Of a DNA stretch of 36,084 bases, positions 7,527 to 16,914 are shown piece by piece; the stretch's first letter is position 1; every line of letters begins with the position of its first letter. Source of the DNA: Candidatus Buchananbacteria bacterium (lineage in GTDB: Bacteria; Patescibacteriota; Patescibacteriia; Buchananbacterales; UBA6539); assembly GCA_016930315.1 (NCBI GenBank), contig JAFGGX010000010.1, forward strand, positions 1-36,084, written 5' to 3'. Below the pieces are notes generated by a model, which had not been told where the DNA came from, ran no database searches, and saw only the letters and a list, made by a program, of their open reading frames with translations. Both the position numbers and the translations under genes were made by a program.

Positions 7527-7577
7527 TCTACCAACTGAGCCCTGCCCGGACACGAAGTGGACGGGTACGCCCCCGCT
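7527..7577 (-). pseudogene. 5' remnant of a tRNA-Asp-like gene interrupted by a palindromic element
   Basis: Minus strand AGCGGGGGCGTA-[CCCGTCCACTTCGTGTCCGGGCAGG]-GCTCAGTTGGTAGA. Confidence 0.6.
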
Positions 7578-7612
7578 TAACCGTTAACTTTTAACAATTA
7601 ACTGTTGGTATT

Positions 7613-7960
7613 TTATTTTTTGACTGTTTTCACCAACGCTTCAAAAACTTCCGGATAATCAACCGCGAGGTTGGCTAAGACTTTTCGGTCCAATTCAATT
7701 TTGTTTTTCTTCAACAAGTTCATGAATTTTGAATAGCTTAATTCGTATGGTCGAACCGCGGCATTGATTTTGATTTGCCACAAGCTGCGAGCAGTTCTTT
7801 TTTTAGCCCGACGATCACGAAAAGCATTCACGCCAGCTTTTAAAACGGCGGTTTTACCGAGCCGGGCAGTTTTTTTCCGACCCCATTTATAACCCTTGGT
7901 TGCTGTTTGCAACTTTTTTCGTCTGGCGACATGAGTTGTTCCACGTTTGACTCTTGGCAT
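7613..7960 (-). CDS. rplT: 50S ribosomal protein L20
   Basis: MPRVKRGTTHVARRKKLQTATKGYKWGRKKTARLGKTAVLKAGVNAFRDRRAKKRTARSLWQIKINAAVR. Confidence 0.97.
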   Translation of the reverse strand: MPRVKRGTTHVARRKKLQTATKGYKWGRKKTARLGKTAVLKAGVNAFRDRRAKKRTARSLWQIKINAAVRPYELSYSKFMNLLKKNKIELDRKVLANLAVDYPEVFEALVKTVKK

Positions 7961-8057
7961 AATTGTATAATTTTAGAATTTTAAATTTTTAATTTCGAAT
8001 TAATTTCTAAATTCTAATTTTAAGTTTCAGTCAAAATTCGAAATTTAGAATTCTTGA

Positions 8058-8261
8058 TTATGAATATGGTAACAATCTTCTAACATTTTTTTCGTCGGTT
8101 GGTGAGATACTAGCCGCTCGGCGTTTGTTGCGTTTTTGTTTACCACTTTCGCGAGCATTAAAATGATCTTGGCCAACTTGTTTGGTGACGTATTTTTTCT
8201 TTTTTTTGCCCCCGGAAACTTTAATTTTTTTGGCGGTGGCTTTGTGGGTTTTTAATTTCAT
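8058..8261 (-). CDS. rpmI: 50S ribosomal protein L35
   Basis: MKLKTHKATAKKIKVSGGKKKKKYVTKQVGQDHFNARESGKQKRNKRRAASISPTDEKNVRRLLPYS; between infC and rplT. Confidence 0.93.
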   Translation of the reverse strand: MKLKTHKATAKKIKVSGGKKKKKYVTKQVGQDHFNARESGKQKRNKRRAASISPTDEKNVRRLLPYS

Positions 8262-8266
8262 ACAAT

Positions 8267-8358
8267 ATGATACGAATTACGAATAAATGCTAATTTACGA
8301 ATTATCCTTTAGTCATGATACGAATTACGAATAAATGCTAATTTACGAATTATCCTTT
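8267..8358. repeat. 44-bp direct repeat, two copies, 48-bp period
   Basis: ATGATACGAATTACGAATAAATGCTAATTTACGAATTATCCTTT at 8267-8310 and 8315-8358. Confidence 0.9.
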
Positions 8359-8435
8359 TTTTGATTCGTATTTTCGTAGCAGTAATCAAAAAGCAGCTAA
8401 TTGGCTGCAAACTAATCTTATCTCTTTTTAGTTTT

Positions 8436-8990
8436 TTAACAAACTATAATTGAGAGTTTACCGCCCTGAACTGATAGTGGTTGTTCGACTTTAACCTCTT
8501 TTATCTGGTTTAAGCTGTCAACGAATTGTTGGATATTTTTTCTAGCTAGATCAACGTGGCCTTTTTCTCTGCCTTTTAGAATCATTTCGATTCGCACCTT
8601 ATCGCCGTCTTCTAAAAATTTTTCGGCTTGTTTGATTCTAAAGTCTTTATCATGTTGGCCAATTCTTAAAGATAACCGAATACCTTTAATTTCTACTTTT
8701 TTTTGTTGAGCTTTGCCTTTGCGCTTAATCTTTTCTTCCTGATACTTCATTTTACTATAATCTAGAATTTTGGCAACCGGCGGTTTGGCTAAGGGAAAAA
8801 CTTCAACTAAATCTAGATCTTTTTCTTGAGCCATGGCGAGAGCTTGACTGGTATCAACTACGCCGACATTGTCGCCATTTTCATCAATTAATCTTACCTG
8901 TTCGGCCCTGATGTGTTGGTTGATATGATAACGCTTTGCCTGTTCAGCTTTATATTTATTGGCTTGATGGCGTTTACGGGATATTCTCAA
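8436..8990 (-). CDS. infC: Translation initiation factor IF-3
   Basis: NQHIRAEQVRLIDENGDNVGVVDTSQALAMAQEKDLDLVEVFPLAKPPVAKILDYSKMKYQEEK. Confidence 0.96.
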   Translation of the reverse strand: MRISRKRHQANKYKAEQAKRYHINQHIRAEQVRLIDENGDNVGVVDTSQALAMAQEKDLDLVEVFPLAKPPVAKILDYSKMKYQEEKIKRKGKAQQKKVEIKGIRLSLRIGQHDKDFRIKQAEKFLEDGDKVRIEMILKGREKGHVDLARKNIQQFVDSLNQIKEVKVEQPLSVQGGKLSIIVC

Positions 8991-9022
8991 TTTTTTGAAA
9001 TTATTTTTTAATTATTTTGCTA

Positions 9023-9050
9023 GTCCTTCTTCGCTAATGCTACGAAGGAC
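9023..9050. repeat. Palindromic element
   Basis: GTCCTTCTTCGC-taat-GCTACGAAGGAC. Confidence 0.65.
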
Positions 9051-9096
9051 ATTCTTCTACTTCTTATGGCTTTTCTTCCTAAAATAGTCGGCACGC

Positions 9097-9129
9097 CATT
9101 CGAAGTTCGCCTGCGGCGAACGAAGAATG
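9097..9129. repeat. Palindromic element abutting the tmRNA 3' end
   Basis: CATTCGAAGTTCGCC-tgc-GGCGAACGAAGAATG. Confidence 0.65.
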
Positions 9130-9520
9130 GTGGAGATGAGGGGAATCACACCCCTGTCTAGTCGCAGATCATCTTTAATTCTACAGGCTTATTTCGCTTG
9201 AGTATCTTGGTCAATAGCTTAAAACGAAAGAAAAACTATTGATTCAAAGCCTTCTTTGTACTAGTTGATCACGAGGCAATAATCAACTAGATTCTACTAA
9301 TTACACCAGATATCCAGCTAGTAGACGTCGCTGGGCTGATGGCTTTAGGTTTTAGGCTAAAGCAGGAGCTAAAGCAAAAGAGCTGAAAGCGCTTTTAACT
9401 CTAGCGACAAGTGATTTGACACTTAATTTGATGAAACATTGAGATTAACAAGCTAATATTTCAACGCTTGACCTGCTTTAAAGAACAATCCAAGCTGACT
9501 ATCAATTTTGAGACATCCCC
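9128..9520 (-). ncRNA. ssrA: Transfer-messenger RNA (tmRNA)
   Basis: 5' GGGGATG pairs with 3' CATCTCC-ACCA (G3-U70 retained); tag frame GCT AGA GTT AAA AGC GCT TTC AGC TCT TTT GCT TTA GCT CCT GCT TTA GCC TAA = ARVKSAFSSFALAPALA*; adjacent to smpB. Confidence 0.9.
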
Positions 9521-9601
9521 AAGGCCGTAAAATTTATAAATAAATTTTACGGAAATTCTAATTCCCAAACTATAATTTCTAAATTTAGGAGCTAAAATCT
9601 A

Positions 9602-10054
9602 TTATCTTTTATTTAATGTCCGGCGGATTTGGCGGTCTAGATCTCTTTTTTTAATGCTTTCGCGCTTGTCGAACTTCTTTTTTCCAACCGCTAAAGCGAT
9701 CTTAACCTTAATCAAACCACCTTTAGTATATACAGAAAGTGGCAGAATTGTCAAGCCTTTTTCCTTCTCTTTACCGCGTAAATAATCGATTTCTTTTTTG
9801 GTTAATAAAAGAGCACGATCATGAGTTGGCGAATAATTAATTTGGCTGTTTTTGGCCGGTTTATAAGGAGAAATATGAGCCCCAACCAGCCAGGCATTAC
9901 TTTTGTGATCAATAGTAATATAGCTGCCTTTTAGGCTGATTTGGCTGGCTTTGGTTGATTTGACTTCTGGCCCGGTTAAAACAATTCCAGCTTCAATTTC
10001 TTCTTGAATTTTGTAGTCAAATTTAGCTTTTTTGTTTAAGGCTAGTGTTGGCAT
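9602..10054 (-). CDS. smpB: SsrA-binding protein SmpB
   Basis: LNKKAKFDYKIQEEIEAGIVLTGPEVKSTKASQISLKGSYITI...KRDLDRQIRRTLNKR. Confidence 0.96.
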   Translation of the reverse strand: MPTLALNKKAKFDYKIQEEIEAGIVLTGPEVKSTKASQISLKGSYITIDHKSNAWLVGAHISPYKPAKNSQINYSPTHDRALLLTKKEIDYLRGKEKEKGLTILPLSVYTKGGLIKVKIALAVGKKKFDKRESIKKRDLDRQIRRTLNKR

Positions 10055-10133
10055 GATTTTAGTATATCATAATCAAAAAAAATAATTGACCACTAATATT
10101 AATTTTTGTTATAATTTAAGCAAACAAAACTCT

Positions 10134-11222
10134 ATGGAGGTCAACAAAAATATTACCATTAATGTTTCAACCGGCACAATCCTAAAAATCATTGGTATAA
10201 TTTTAGCTTTATTATTCCTGTGGTTGGTCAGAGATGTAGTGCTGGTTATTTTTATTGCCATTATTTTTGCCGCCCTGATTGAACCAATGGTTAATAATTT
10301 AGAAAGAAAAAAACTCCCCCGGTCATTGAGTGTAATTTTACTATATGTAGCAATCATCTTATTTTTAACATTGGTAGTGAGGTTATTGATTCCGCCAATT
10401 GCTGAACAGGTTAATAATTTAACCGTTCAGTTTCCAAAAATTTGGCAGCAAGCAACCGCTAATTTTGATAGCATTAAAAATTATTCTGATCAACAAGGAT
10501 TTTTAGGCAATGTTCAGCAGGGTCTGCAGACATTGCAAAAAAGTTTAGCCGGAGCAGCCGGTAGCGCTTATGGATTTATTGTTACGGTTTTTAGAAATGT
10601 TGTTAATTTCTTTTTAATTTTAGTGATTACTTTTTATTTAGTTGTGCAACGCGATTCATTAGGTAAAAGTTTAAAGATTGCTTCGCCGATTAAATATCAT
10701 AACTATTTAGATGATTTAGCAATTCGGATCCAACAAAAAATTGGTGCTTGGGCTAGGGGTCAGTTGATTTTAGGTTTAATTATTGGAATTTTATCCTTTA
10801 TTGGATTGATTTTTTTGTTGCCGCAGTATGCTTTAGTTTTGGCAATTGTCGCCGGCATTACCGAGTTGATCCCTTATCTGGGGCCAGTTTTAGGAGCTAT
10901 CCCAGCAGTATTTTTGGGTTTTACCGTTTCACCGGGTCATGGCTTGGCTGTTTTGATTCTTTATATTATTATTCAACAATTAGAAAATAATGTTGTGGTG
11001 CCACAGGTAATGCGCCGTCAACTGGGTTTAAATCCAATTGTCATTATTATTGCCATGCTAATTGGTACGCGTTTAATTGGTATGGTTGGTTTAATTTTAG
11101 CAGTCCCGGTCGTTACCGCTCTTGATGTGGTGTTTAAAGATTTTTTTCGTAAGTCAGAAATTGCTAAAATTAAAAATGAGGCTGATAATTTTGATAATGT
11201 TTCGACTAGTCAATCGCCTTGA
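10134..11222 (+). CDS. AI-2E family transporter / PerM-like membrane protein
   Basis: GQLILGLIIGILSFIGLIFLLPQYALVLAIVAGITELIPYLGPVLGAIPAVFLG; start at ATG 10134 behind TTGACC-18-TATAAT. Confidence 0.9.
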   Translation: MEVNKNITINVSTGTILKIIGIILALLFLWLVRDVVLVIFIAIIFAALIEPMVNNLERKKLPRSLSVILLYVAIILFLTLVVRLLIPPIAEQVNNLTVQFPKIWQQATANFDSIKNYSDQQGFLGNVQQGLQTLQKSLAGAAGSAYGFIVTVFRNVVNFFLILVITFYLVVQRDSLGKSLKIASPIKYHNYLDDLAIRIQQKIGAWARGQLILGLIIGILSFIGLIFLLPQYALVLAIVAGITELIPYLGPVLGAIPAVFLGFTVSPGHGLAVLILYIIIQQLENNVVVPQVMRRQLGLNPIVIIIAMLIGTRLIGMVGLILAVPVVTALDVVFKDFFRKSEIAKIKNEADNFDNVSTSQSP

Positions 11223-11304
11223 AATTATTTATAATTAGTTTGTTGAAATTTATTTACTAATTCGCAAGTCTTACCACTTGCCTAACAAAATAGGAGGAGA
11301 TTAA

Positions 11305-11931
11305 ATGGCTTATCAATTTTCAAAACCAAAAAACACTAAAGAAGCGGTCAAGCCGGTTGCGCCGACTCAAAAAGCAACCAATGATTCAGCTCGGTCTAAT
11401 CTGCGCGGGTTAATTACTTTGATTGTCATCATTATTATTGTGGCTGGTGGAATTTATTTTTTAAATCGTTATACTGGCAATGGTTTATTGGGTGGTAGTA
11501 GCCAGAAGGCAGATTATCAGGCAGTCTTTTTGGATAACGGCCAGGTTTATTTTGGTAAGATTACTAAGATGGCAGATGACTATATTAATTTACGAGATAT
11601 CTATTATTTGCAAGCCGTCGATCAACCATTACAAACCAGCCAACAGGGCGATACAACCACTACTGCCAATCAACAAACCCAACAACAGTTGAAATTAATT
11701 AAATTGGGTAATGAAATTCACGGACCAAAAGATGAGATGAGTATTAATCGTAGTCATGTGGTAATTATTGAAGACTTAAAAGATGATTCTCAGGTAGTTA
11801 AAGCCATTAAAAATTATTTAAGTGGTGAAAAAAATTCTCAACAACAGGTTCAACAACCAACCCCTAGTCAGCCAGTCCAGCAGCCGCAAGAAGTTCAACC
11901 ACCAGTTGAAACCACAGACACCAATCAATAA
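11305..11931 (+). CDS. Membrane-anchored hypothetical protein with Q/P-rich tail
   Basis: AGGAGG RBS before ATG 11305; single TM; DYQAVFLDNGQVYFGKITKMADDYINLRDIYYLQ. Confidence 0.8.
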   Translation: MAYQFSKPKNTKEAVKPVAPTQKATNDSARSNLRGLITLIVIIIIVAGGIYFLNRYTGNGLLGGSSQKADYQAVFLDNGQVYFGKITKMADDYINLRDIYYLQAVDQPLQTSQQGDTTTTANQQTQQQLKLIKLGNEIHGPKDEMSINRSHVVIIEDLKDDSQVVKAIKNYLSGEKNSQQQVQQPTPSQPVQQPQEVQPPVETTDTNQ

Positions 11932-11948
11932 TATTTTTTAGGGTTAAG

Positions 11949-11982
11949 TAAAAGCCAGTTTTTTGAAGCTGGTTTTTGCTTT
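11949..11982 (+). terminator. Intrinsic terminator
   Basis: AAAAGCCAG-TTTTTTGAA-GCTGGTTTTTGCTTTT. Confidence 0.75.
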
Positions 11983-12041
11983 TAGTTGGATTTTTAGTTA
12001 TAATATTATTGATTTCTATTTTAATTTTTATCCTTTTGGAG

Positions 12042-12764
12042 ATGAAAAATTTTTTAGTTTATTTTTTGATTATTGCTTGTAGTTTTTCTTTTCTACCTTT
12101 GTCAGTGGCAGGGCAAATGACTTCTGGAAATTATCAAATTGATGCCGACGTTTTTAGTACCGGTGGTAATGATACTAGCAGTTCGGCTAATTTTAAGCTT
12201 TTAGACTCATTGGGAGAACCGGTAGTTTATTCGGCCACTTCAACCTCGGAAACCTATGGAACCAAAGCCGGTTTTAGGGAAATGTATCCAGATCAATTTT
12301 TAACTTTAGATCTTGGTTCTGGTTCAATTGATTTTGGAACTTTAAGCACCAGCGAAACAAAAACTGCCAGTCATACCCTAACGATTGATTCTAATGCTAT
12401 TAATGGTTTGAGTGTCACTGTTTCTGGCAGCACCTTGACTGCTGGTGCTAACCAGATTGCGGCGATTGGTGCAACGGCCGCCGCCGCTCAGGTGGGGACC
12501 GAACAATTTGGCATTAATTTAAAATCTAACACTACTCCGGCAGTCGGTGCTGAGCCGGTTGGCGATTCACCTCAGGCCGAGCCAAATGGTCAATATGCGA
12601 CTGCCGATCAATTTGCTTTCCAATCTGGCGATACAATTATTAGTGCTACCTCTGACATTGCTAAAACCACAACCACTGTTTCTTATATTGCTAATATTAG
12701 TTCTTCAACTGCTGCCGGTTCTTACTCAACTACTTTAACTTATGCGGCCACTGCCAATTTTTAA
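12042..12764 (+). CDS. Secreted WxL-like surface protein
   Basis: Signal peptide (MKNFLVYFLIIACSFSFLPLSVAG), Thr/Ser-rich beta repeats ending VSYIANISSSTAAGSYSTTLTYAATANF; start at 12042 behind TTTTGGAG. Confidence 0.65.
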   Translation: MKNFLVYFLIIACSFSFLPLSVAGQMTSGNYQIDADVFSTGGNDTSSSANFKLLDSLGEPVVYSATSTSETYGTKAGFREMYPDQFLTLDLGSGSIDFGTLSTSETKTASHTLTIDSNAINGLSVTVSGSTLTAGANQIAAIGATAAAAQVGTEQFGINLKSNTTPAVGAEPVGDSPQAEPNGQYATADQFAFQSGDTIISATSDIAKTTTTVSYIANISSSTAAGSYSTTLTYAATANF

Positions 12765-13698
12765 AAAAACCAGTTTTTATTTTTTAGCTTTGTTAATTGG
12801 CTTTTCTTTTTTTATTTCGCCAGCTGAGGCGCTAACGATTTTTTCACCAGTGGTTGAATTGGCCACCAAGCCGGGTGTGCCGGTTAATGGGATTGTAAAA
12901 ATTTATAATGAAACTAATCAGGCTGTTTCTTTACGATCAAGTGTGGAATTGTATCGTGGATCCCAGTCAGTTAAAATGAATTCAATTTTACCGGCTGATT
13001 TTTTAGGCTGGTTTAAAGTTAGTCAGCCATCTTTGGTTTTACAAGCCAAGCAGGCCATTTTTATCCCTTTTACTGTTAATGTTCCGGCCAAAACCACCCC
13101 AGGCGGTTATTACGCGGTAATTTATTGGCAACCGGAAACATCAACTAAAAATCAAACCGGTGATGTCGGGGTGAGCAGTAAAGTTGGCACTACTGTTTTT
13201 TTGCGCGTGGAAGGAGATATCGTTGAAAGTTTAGATTTAACGGATTTTAATGTTTATCCATTAAAGCCGGTTTATTTTTCCTTGCCAATCAATTTTAATG
13301 TTAGTTTAAAAAACGCTGGCAACATTCATTTGCAGCCAACCGGCACTATTGAAATTAAAAATTGGTTAGGGAGTAAAACTTTGACTTTTAATCAAACCAA
13401 AAATTTTATTTTACCCGACAACAATCGGCAATTTGGGTTAATTTTTAGGGGGAGTCATAATCAATCAAATATTTTTAGTCAGTTTATTTCCGACCTAACT
13501 GATTTTGGGCCAGCAGAAGCAACGTTGACAATCGCTTACGGTCAAGAAAAGCCACAAACAATTAGTAAAACCATTTATTTTTGGTTGGTTCCGGTTAAAG
13601 CAATTGTCGGCTTGGTGATCATCTTAATTTTGTTGGTCATATTTTTAGTGGTTAATAAAAAAATAAATATTTTAAAAAAAGGTGCTACAAAAAAATAA
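12742..13698 (+). CDS. DUF916-like (WxL-interacting-like) surface protein with C-terminal TM anchor
   Basis: Signal peptide; LTIFSPVVELATKPGVPVNGIVKIYNETNQAVSL...VPAKTTPGGYYAVIYWQP; C-terminal TM. Confidence 0.65.
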   Translation: MRPLPIFKKTSFYFLALLIGFSFFISPAEALTIFSPVVELATKPGVPVNGIVKIYNETNQAVSLRSSVELYRGSQSVKMNSILPADFLGWFKVSQPSLVLQAKQAIFIPFTVNVPAKTTPGGYYAVIYWQPETSTKNQTGDVGVSSKVGTTVFLRVEGDIVESLDLTDFNVYPLKPVYFSLPINFNVSLKNAGNIHLQPTGTIEIKNWLGSKTLTFNQTKNFILPDNNRQFGLIFRGSHNQSNIFSQFISDLTDFGPAEATLTIAYGQEKPQTISKTIYFWLVPVKAIVGLVIILILLVIFLVVNKKINILKKGATKK

Positions 13699-16600
13699 AA
13701 AACTAATTTTATTTAGCGGTCTAATTTTATTTTTAGGTGGTTTTTTATTTTTTTCAAACCAACCAATTTCGGCAGCCGATGTTACTGTCAGCGGGGAAGT
13801 GCCGTCAACTTCACAATGTGTAGATAGTTCAACCTGTAACAGCAATGAACACTATAATGGGTGTGTTTGTGTCCCAAACATCTCTTGCATTCCTTCTACT
13901 TATTCTTGTTTGTGGGGTGTTTGTGTTGATGGTTATCAAAATGGCATTTGTTCAAATGGTTGTGTGACGGTAACTCAGGTTCAGGCTTGTACTCCAGAGT
14001 CATGTGGTGATGGAGTCTGGGATGAATTTAATGAAGAATGTGATTCTGGCCCTTTAAACGGTCAAGCCTGTGTTCCTGATGGCGGCTATGGCTCAGAGGC
14101 ATTTTGCCGTTATTGTAGTGATATGTGCAAAACTATCACAATTTTTGCGCCGTATTGTGGAGATGGTTTAGTCCAAACAGATTACGGTGAAACTTGTGAA
14201 CCTCCAAATCAAGATAATTGTGATAATAATTGTCATACTATCTTAGGCTGTGGCAACGGTGTAATTGAGCCAGAAAAAGATGAAATTTGTGATGATGGCA
14301 ATTTAATTTCCGGCGATGGTTGTGATAATAATTGCCAGCCAACCGGTTGTGGCAATGGCTTTACCACTCCGGAAACCGGCGAAGAATGTGATGACAGCAA
14401 TACTATTTCTGGCGATGGTTGCTCAGCCAATTGTATTTTAGAGAATTGTGGCAATGGTCAGTTAGATAATGGCGAGCAGTGCGATGATGGCAATCAATTC
14501 TTAGACGATGCCTGCGACACCTTTGGTCAGGCGCCAGAAACTCGTGGTCGTTGTACAGCCACCTTTTGTGGCGATGGTTTTGTTCAGACTGTTAATGGTG
14601 AACAATGTGATGATGGTAATAATGTGTCTGGCGATGGTTGTTCTGGCAGTTGTTATGATGAGTTAATAATTCTTAATCATTCAGTCGCTAGTATTCAGAG
14701 TGATTCGGCTAGAATTATTTGGCAGACAAATTTTAACAGCAGTTCGGTTTTACAATGGCAGCAAGCCGATGGTCAAGGTCAGGGCTCAGCTGAAGGTGGG
14801 TTGATTGGTACTAATCTAGCCTATACCATCAATAATTTACAGCCAGGCACTTGGTATACCTATACAATTGTTGCCACTAGGCAATCAGCTCCTCATGATC
14901 AGGATACAAAGAGTCGCGAATTTTTTACTACCGCCATTGGTTTTTGTCCGGACGGAATTTGTAATGCCGACGAGACGCCGGAAACCTGTCCACAAGACTG
15001 TCGTGTGGTTTGCGATCCGGAGTGGAGCTTGGGTTCCTGGAGTGAATGTGTCAACAGTATCCAAACTCGCGAAGTAATTAATTTAAAACCAGAATGTCCA
15101 GGCGTTGGCCAACCGCCGGATCAGCGTTGTTGCGGTTCGAGCTGTAATGTTGCTTGCGGTATTTGTCAAAATATTAGCGTCGCTAATAATACTTGTACGC
15201 CGGTTCATCCTTGTTGTGGCAATCGAATTTGTGAAAGCCCAGAAAATGCCGACAGTTGCCCGGTTGACTGCGCGGTTTCGCCAAGCTACGGTCTTGTTTT
15301 AAACCAGTGTGCTGATGGCAAAGATAATGACAATGATGGCTTAGTAGATTATCCCGATGATTCTGGTTGTAGTAGTCCAACTGATAATAGTGAATTAAAT
15401 TTTTCGGAAGTAATCAGCCGAATTATTGAAATCATGAAACAGCCGTTAGTCCAAAAGGCTAACGAACAGGTGGTAGCCCCAGCCGTCATTGCCTTGGCTA
15501 CTTTAAATAGTCTTAGCGCTTTTTCTCTTTTTAATTTATTAACTTATCTACGCTACATTTTAACTCAACCATTGGCTTTATTATCACGGCGGAAACGAAA
15601 AAAATGGGGGACGGTTTATAATTCATTAAGCAAACAACCAATTGACTTGGCAATCGTTCGGCTTTTTAATAAAAACAATGGTCAACTGGTTCAATCTCGC
15701 GTCACTGACAAAAATGGTCGCTTCAGCTTTTTAGCGCCGCCGGGCCTTTATTATTTAACGGTGACCAAGCCAAAATTTAATTTTCCAACTGGTTATTTGA
15801 AAGAGAAAAAAGAAGATGTTAAATTTTTGGATTTGTATCATGGTGAAACTCTAAAAGTAACTGAACAAAATGCCAATATCGTTGTAAATATTCCAATTGA
15901 TCCACTAGAAGACACTCGACCGCCAAAAAAAATTATTTTTCAATATTATGCTCGCAAAGTGCAGTATGCGGTCGCTTTTTCGGCTGTGCCAATCGCCGCT
16001 TTATCGTTGGCAATTAGTCCAAGTTTATTTACCGCCACTTTATTTTTAATACATATTTTGCTTTACATTTTATTCCGACGGTTGGGCTATCAAAAGAAAC
16101 CAAAGAGTTGGGGGATTGTTTATGATCAAGATAATAAAAAACCGGTTGGGTTGGCTATTACCAGAATTTACGACAAGGTTTATAATAAGTTGTTGGAAAG
16201 CCGGGTGACCGATGCTCGCGGGCGTTATGCCTTTTTGGTAGATAATAATATTTATACCGTTACGGCCGAAAAATTGGGTTATAGTCCGTCAAAAATTGAT
16301 GAGATCAATTTGATGGGCGGTAAAAAAGATACGATTGTTGATTTGAATATCGCTTTAAATAAAGGCGCTATTGCTCAGCCCGCCACTCCGCAAACATCAA
16401 CTGAATCAGCGGCTCAAACTCCGCCTACTCCTGTTCAGCCGTCTCGAGACGATGTTGCCACTCAATTATCTTCGGTTGAAAAAGAAGTCAGCCGTGAATC
16501 TTTGGAGGAATTGTTAAAGACTAAAGAAAAATTAGCCGGCATCGAAAAAACGATCGATCAAAAACAAGCTGAGTTAGAGAATTTGGAAAAACAAGCCCAA

Positions 16601-16858
16601 GGCTTAGAGCAAAAAGTTGAACAAGAAATTAGCGAGAAAAAACAGCCGTTAGTCAAAGAGGATGAATCGGAACCTAAAACCAAAATCGAAACCAAGCCAG
16701 AATCAGTCAGTCAGCCAACTGGCCAGCCTGCGGCTTTGCAAACACCACCTGCTCCGTTAATTCCAGAAACTAAACCAGAGTCACCAAGTCAACCCGAAGC
16801 TAAGCCAGAAGAAAAGAAAGAATCAGCAGATCAGCCCAAGCCAAGTATTTTTGGTTAA
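13682..16858 (+). CDS. Large surface protein with DUF4215 Cys-rich repeats, TM segments, carboxypeptidase-regulatory-like domains and a coiled-coil/PEQ-rich tail
   Basis: Repeated CGNGxxxxxExCDDGNxxxGDGCxxxC; two GRYxFL/GRFSFL regulatory-like domains; GTG start at 13682. Confidence 0.85.
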   Translation: MLQKNKKLILFSGLILFLGGFLFFSNQPISAADVTVSGEVPSTSQCVDSSTCNSNEHYNGCVCVPNISCIPSTYSCLWGVCVDGYQNGICSNGCVTVTQVQACTPESCGDGVWDEFNEECDSGPLNGQACVPDGGYGSEAFCRYCSDMCKTITIFAPYCGDGLVQTDYGETCEPPNQDNCDNNCHTILGCGNGVIEPEKDEICDDGNLISGDGCDNNCQPTGCGNGFTTPETGEECDDSNTISGDGCSANCILENCGNGQLDNGEQCDDGNQFLDDACDTFGQAPETRGRCTATFCGDGFVQTVNGEQCDDGNNVSGDGCSGSCYDELIILNHSVASIQSDSARIIWQTNFNSSSVLQWQQADGQGQGSAEGGLIGTNLAYTINNLQPGTWYTYTIVATRQSAPHDQDTKSREFFTTAIGFCPDGICNADETPETCPQDCRVVCDPEWSLGSWSECVNSIQTREVINLKPECPGVGQPPDQRCCGSSCNVACGICQNISVANNTCTPVHPCCGNRICESPENADSCPVDCAVSPSYGLVLNQCADGKDNDNDGLVDYPDDSGCSSPTDNSELNFSEVISRIIEIMKQPLVQKANEQVVAPAVIALATLNSLSAFSLFNLLTYLRYILTQPLALLSRRKRKKWGTVYNSLSKQPIDLAIVRLFNKNNGQLVQSRVTDKNGRFSFLAPPGLYYLTVTKPKFNFPTGYLKEKKEDVKFLDLYHGETLKVTEQNANIVVNIPIDPLEDTRPPKKIIFQYYARKVQYAVAFSAVPIAALSLAISPSLFTATLFLIHILLYILFRRLGYQKKPKSWGIVYDQDNKKPVGLAITRIYDKVYNKLLESRVTDARGRYAFLVDNNIYTVTAEKLGYSPSKIDEINLMGGKKDTIVDLNIALNKGAIAQPATPQTSTESAAQTPPTPVQPSRDDVATQLSSVEKEVSRESLEELLKTKEKLAGIEKTIDQKQAELENLEKQAQGLEQKVEQEISEKKQPLVKEDESEPKTKIETKPESVSQPTGQPAALQTPPAPLIPETKPESPSQPEAKPEEKKESADQPKPSIFG

Positions 16859-16914
16859 TTTTGGCAATTATTGTAATTGACAGTTATTTAAGTTTAAGCT
16901 AAAATCTACCTACT

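Noticed and set aside
11976-12041. Upstream start of the ORF at 11976
   Set aside because: It lies in the preceding terminator; ATG at 12042 has an SD and a normal signal peptide.
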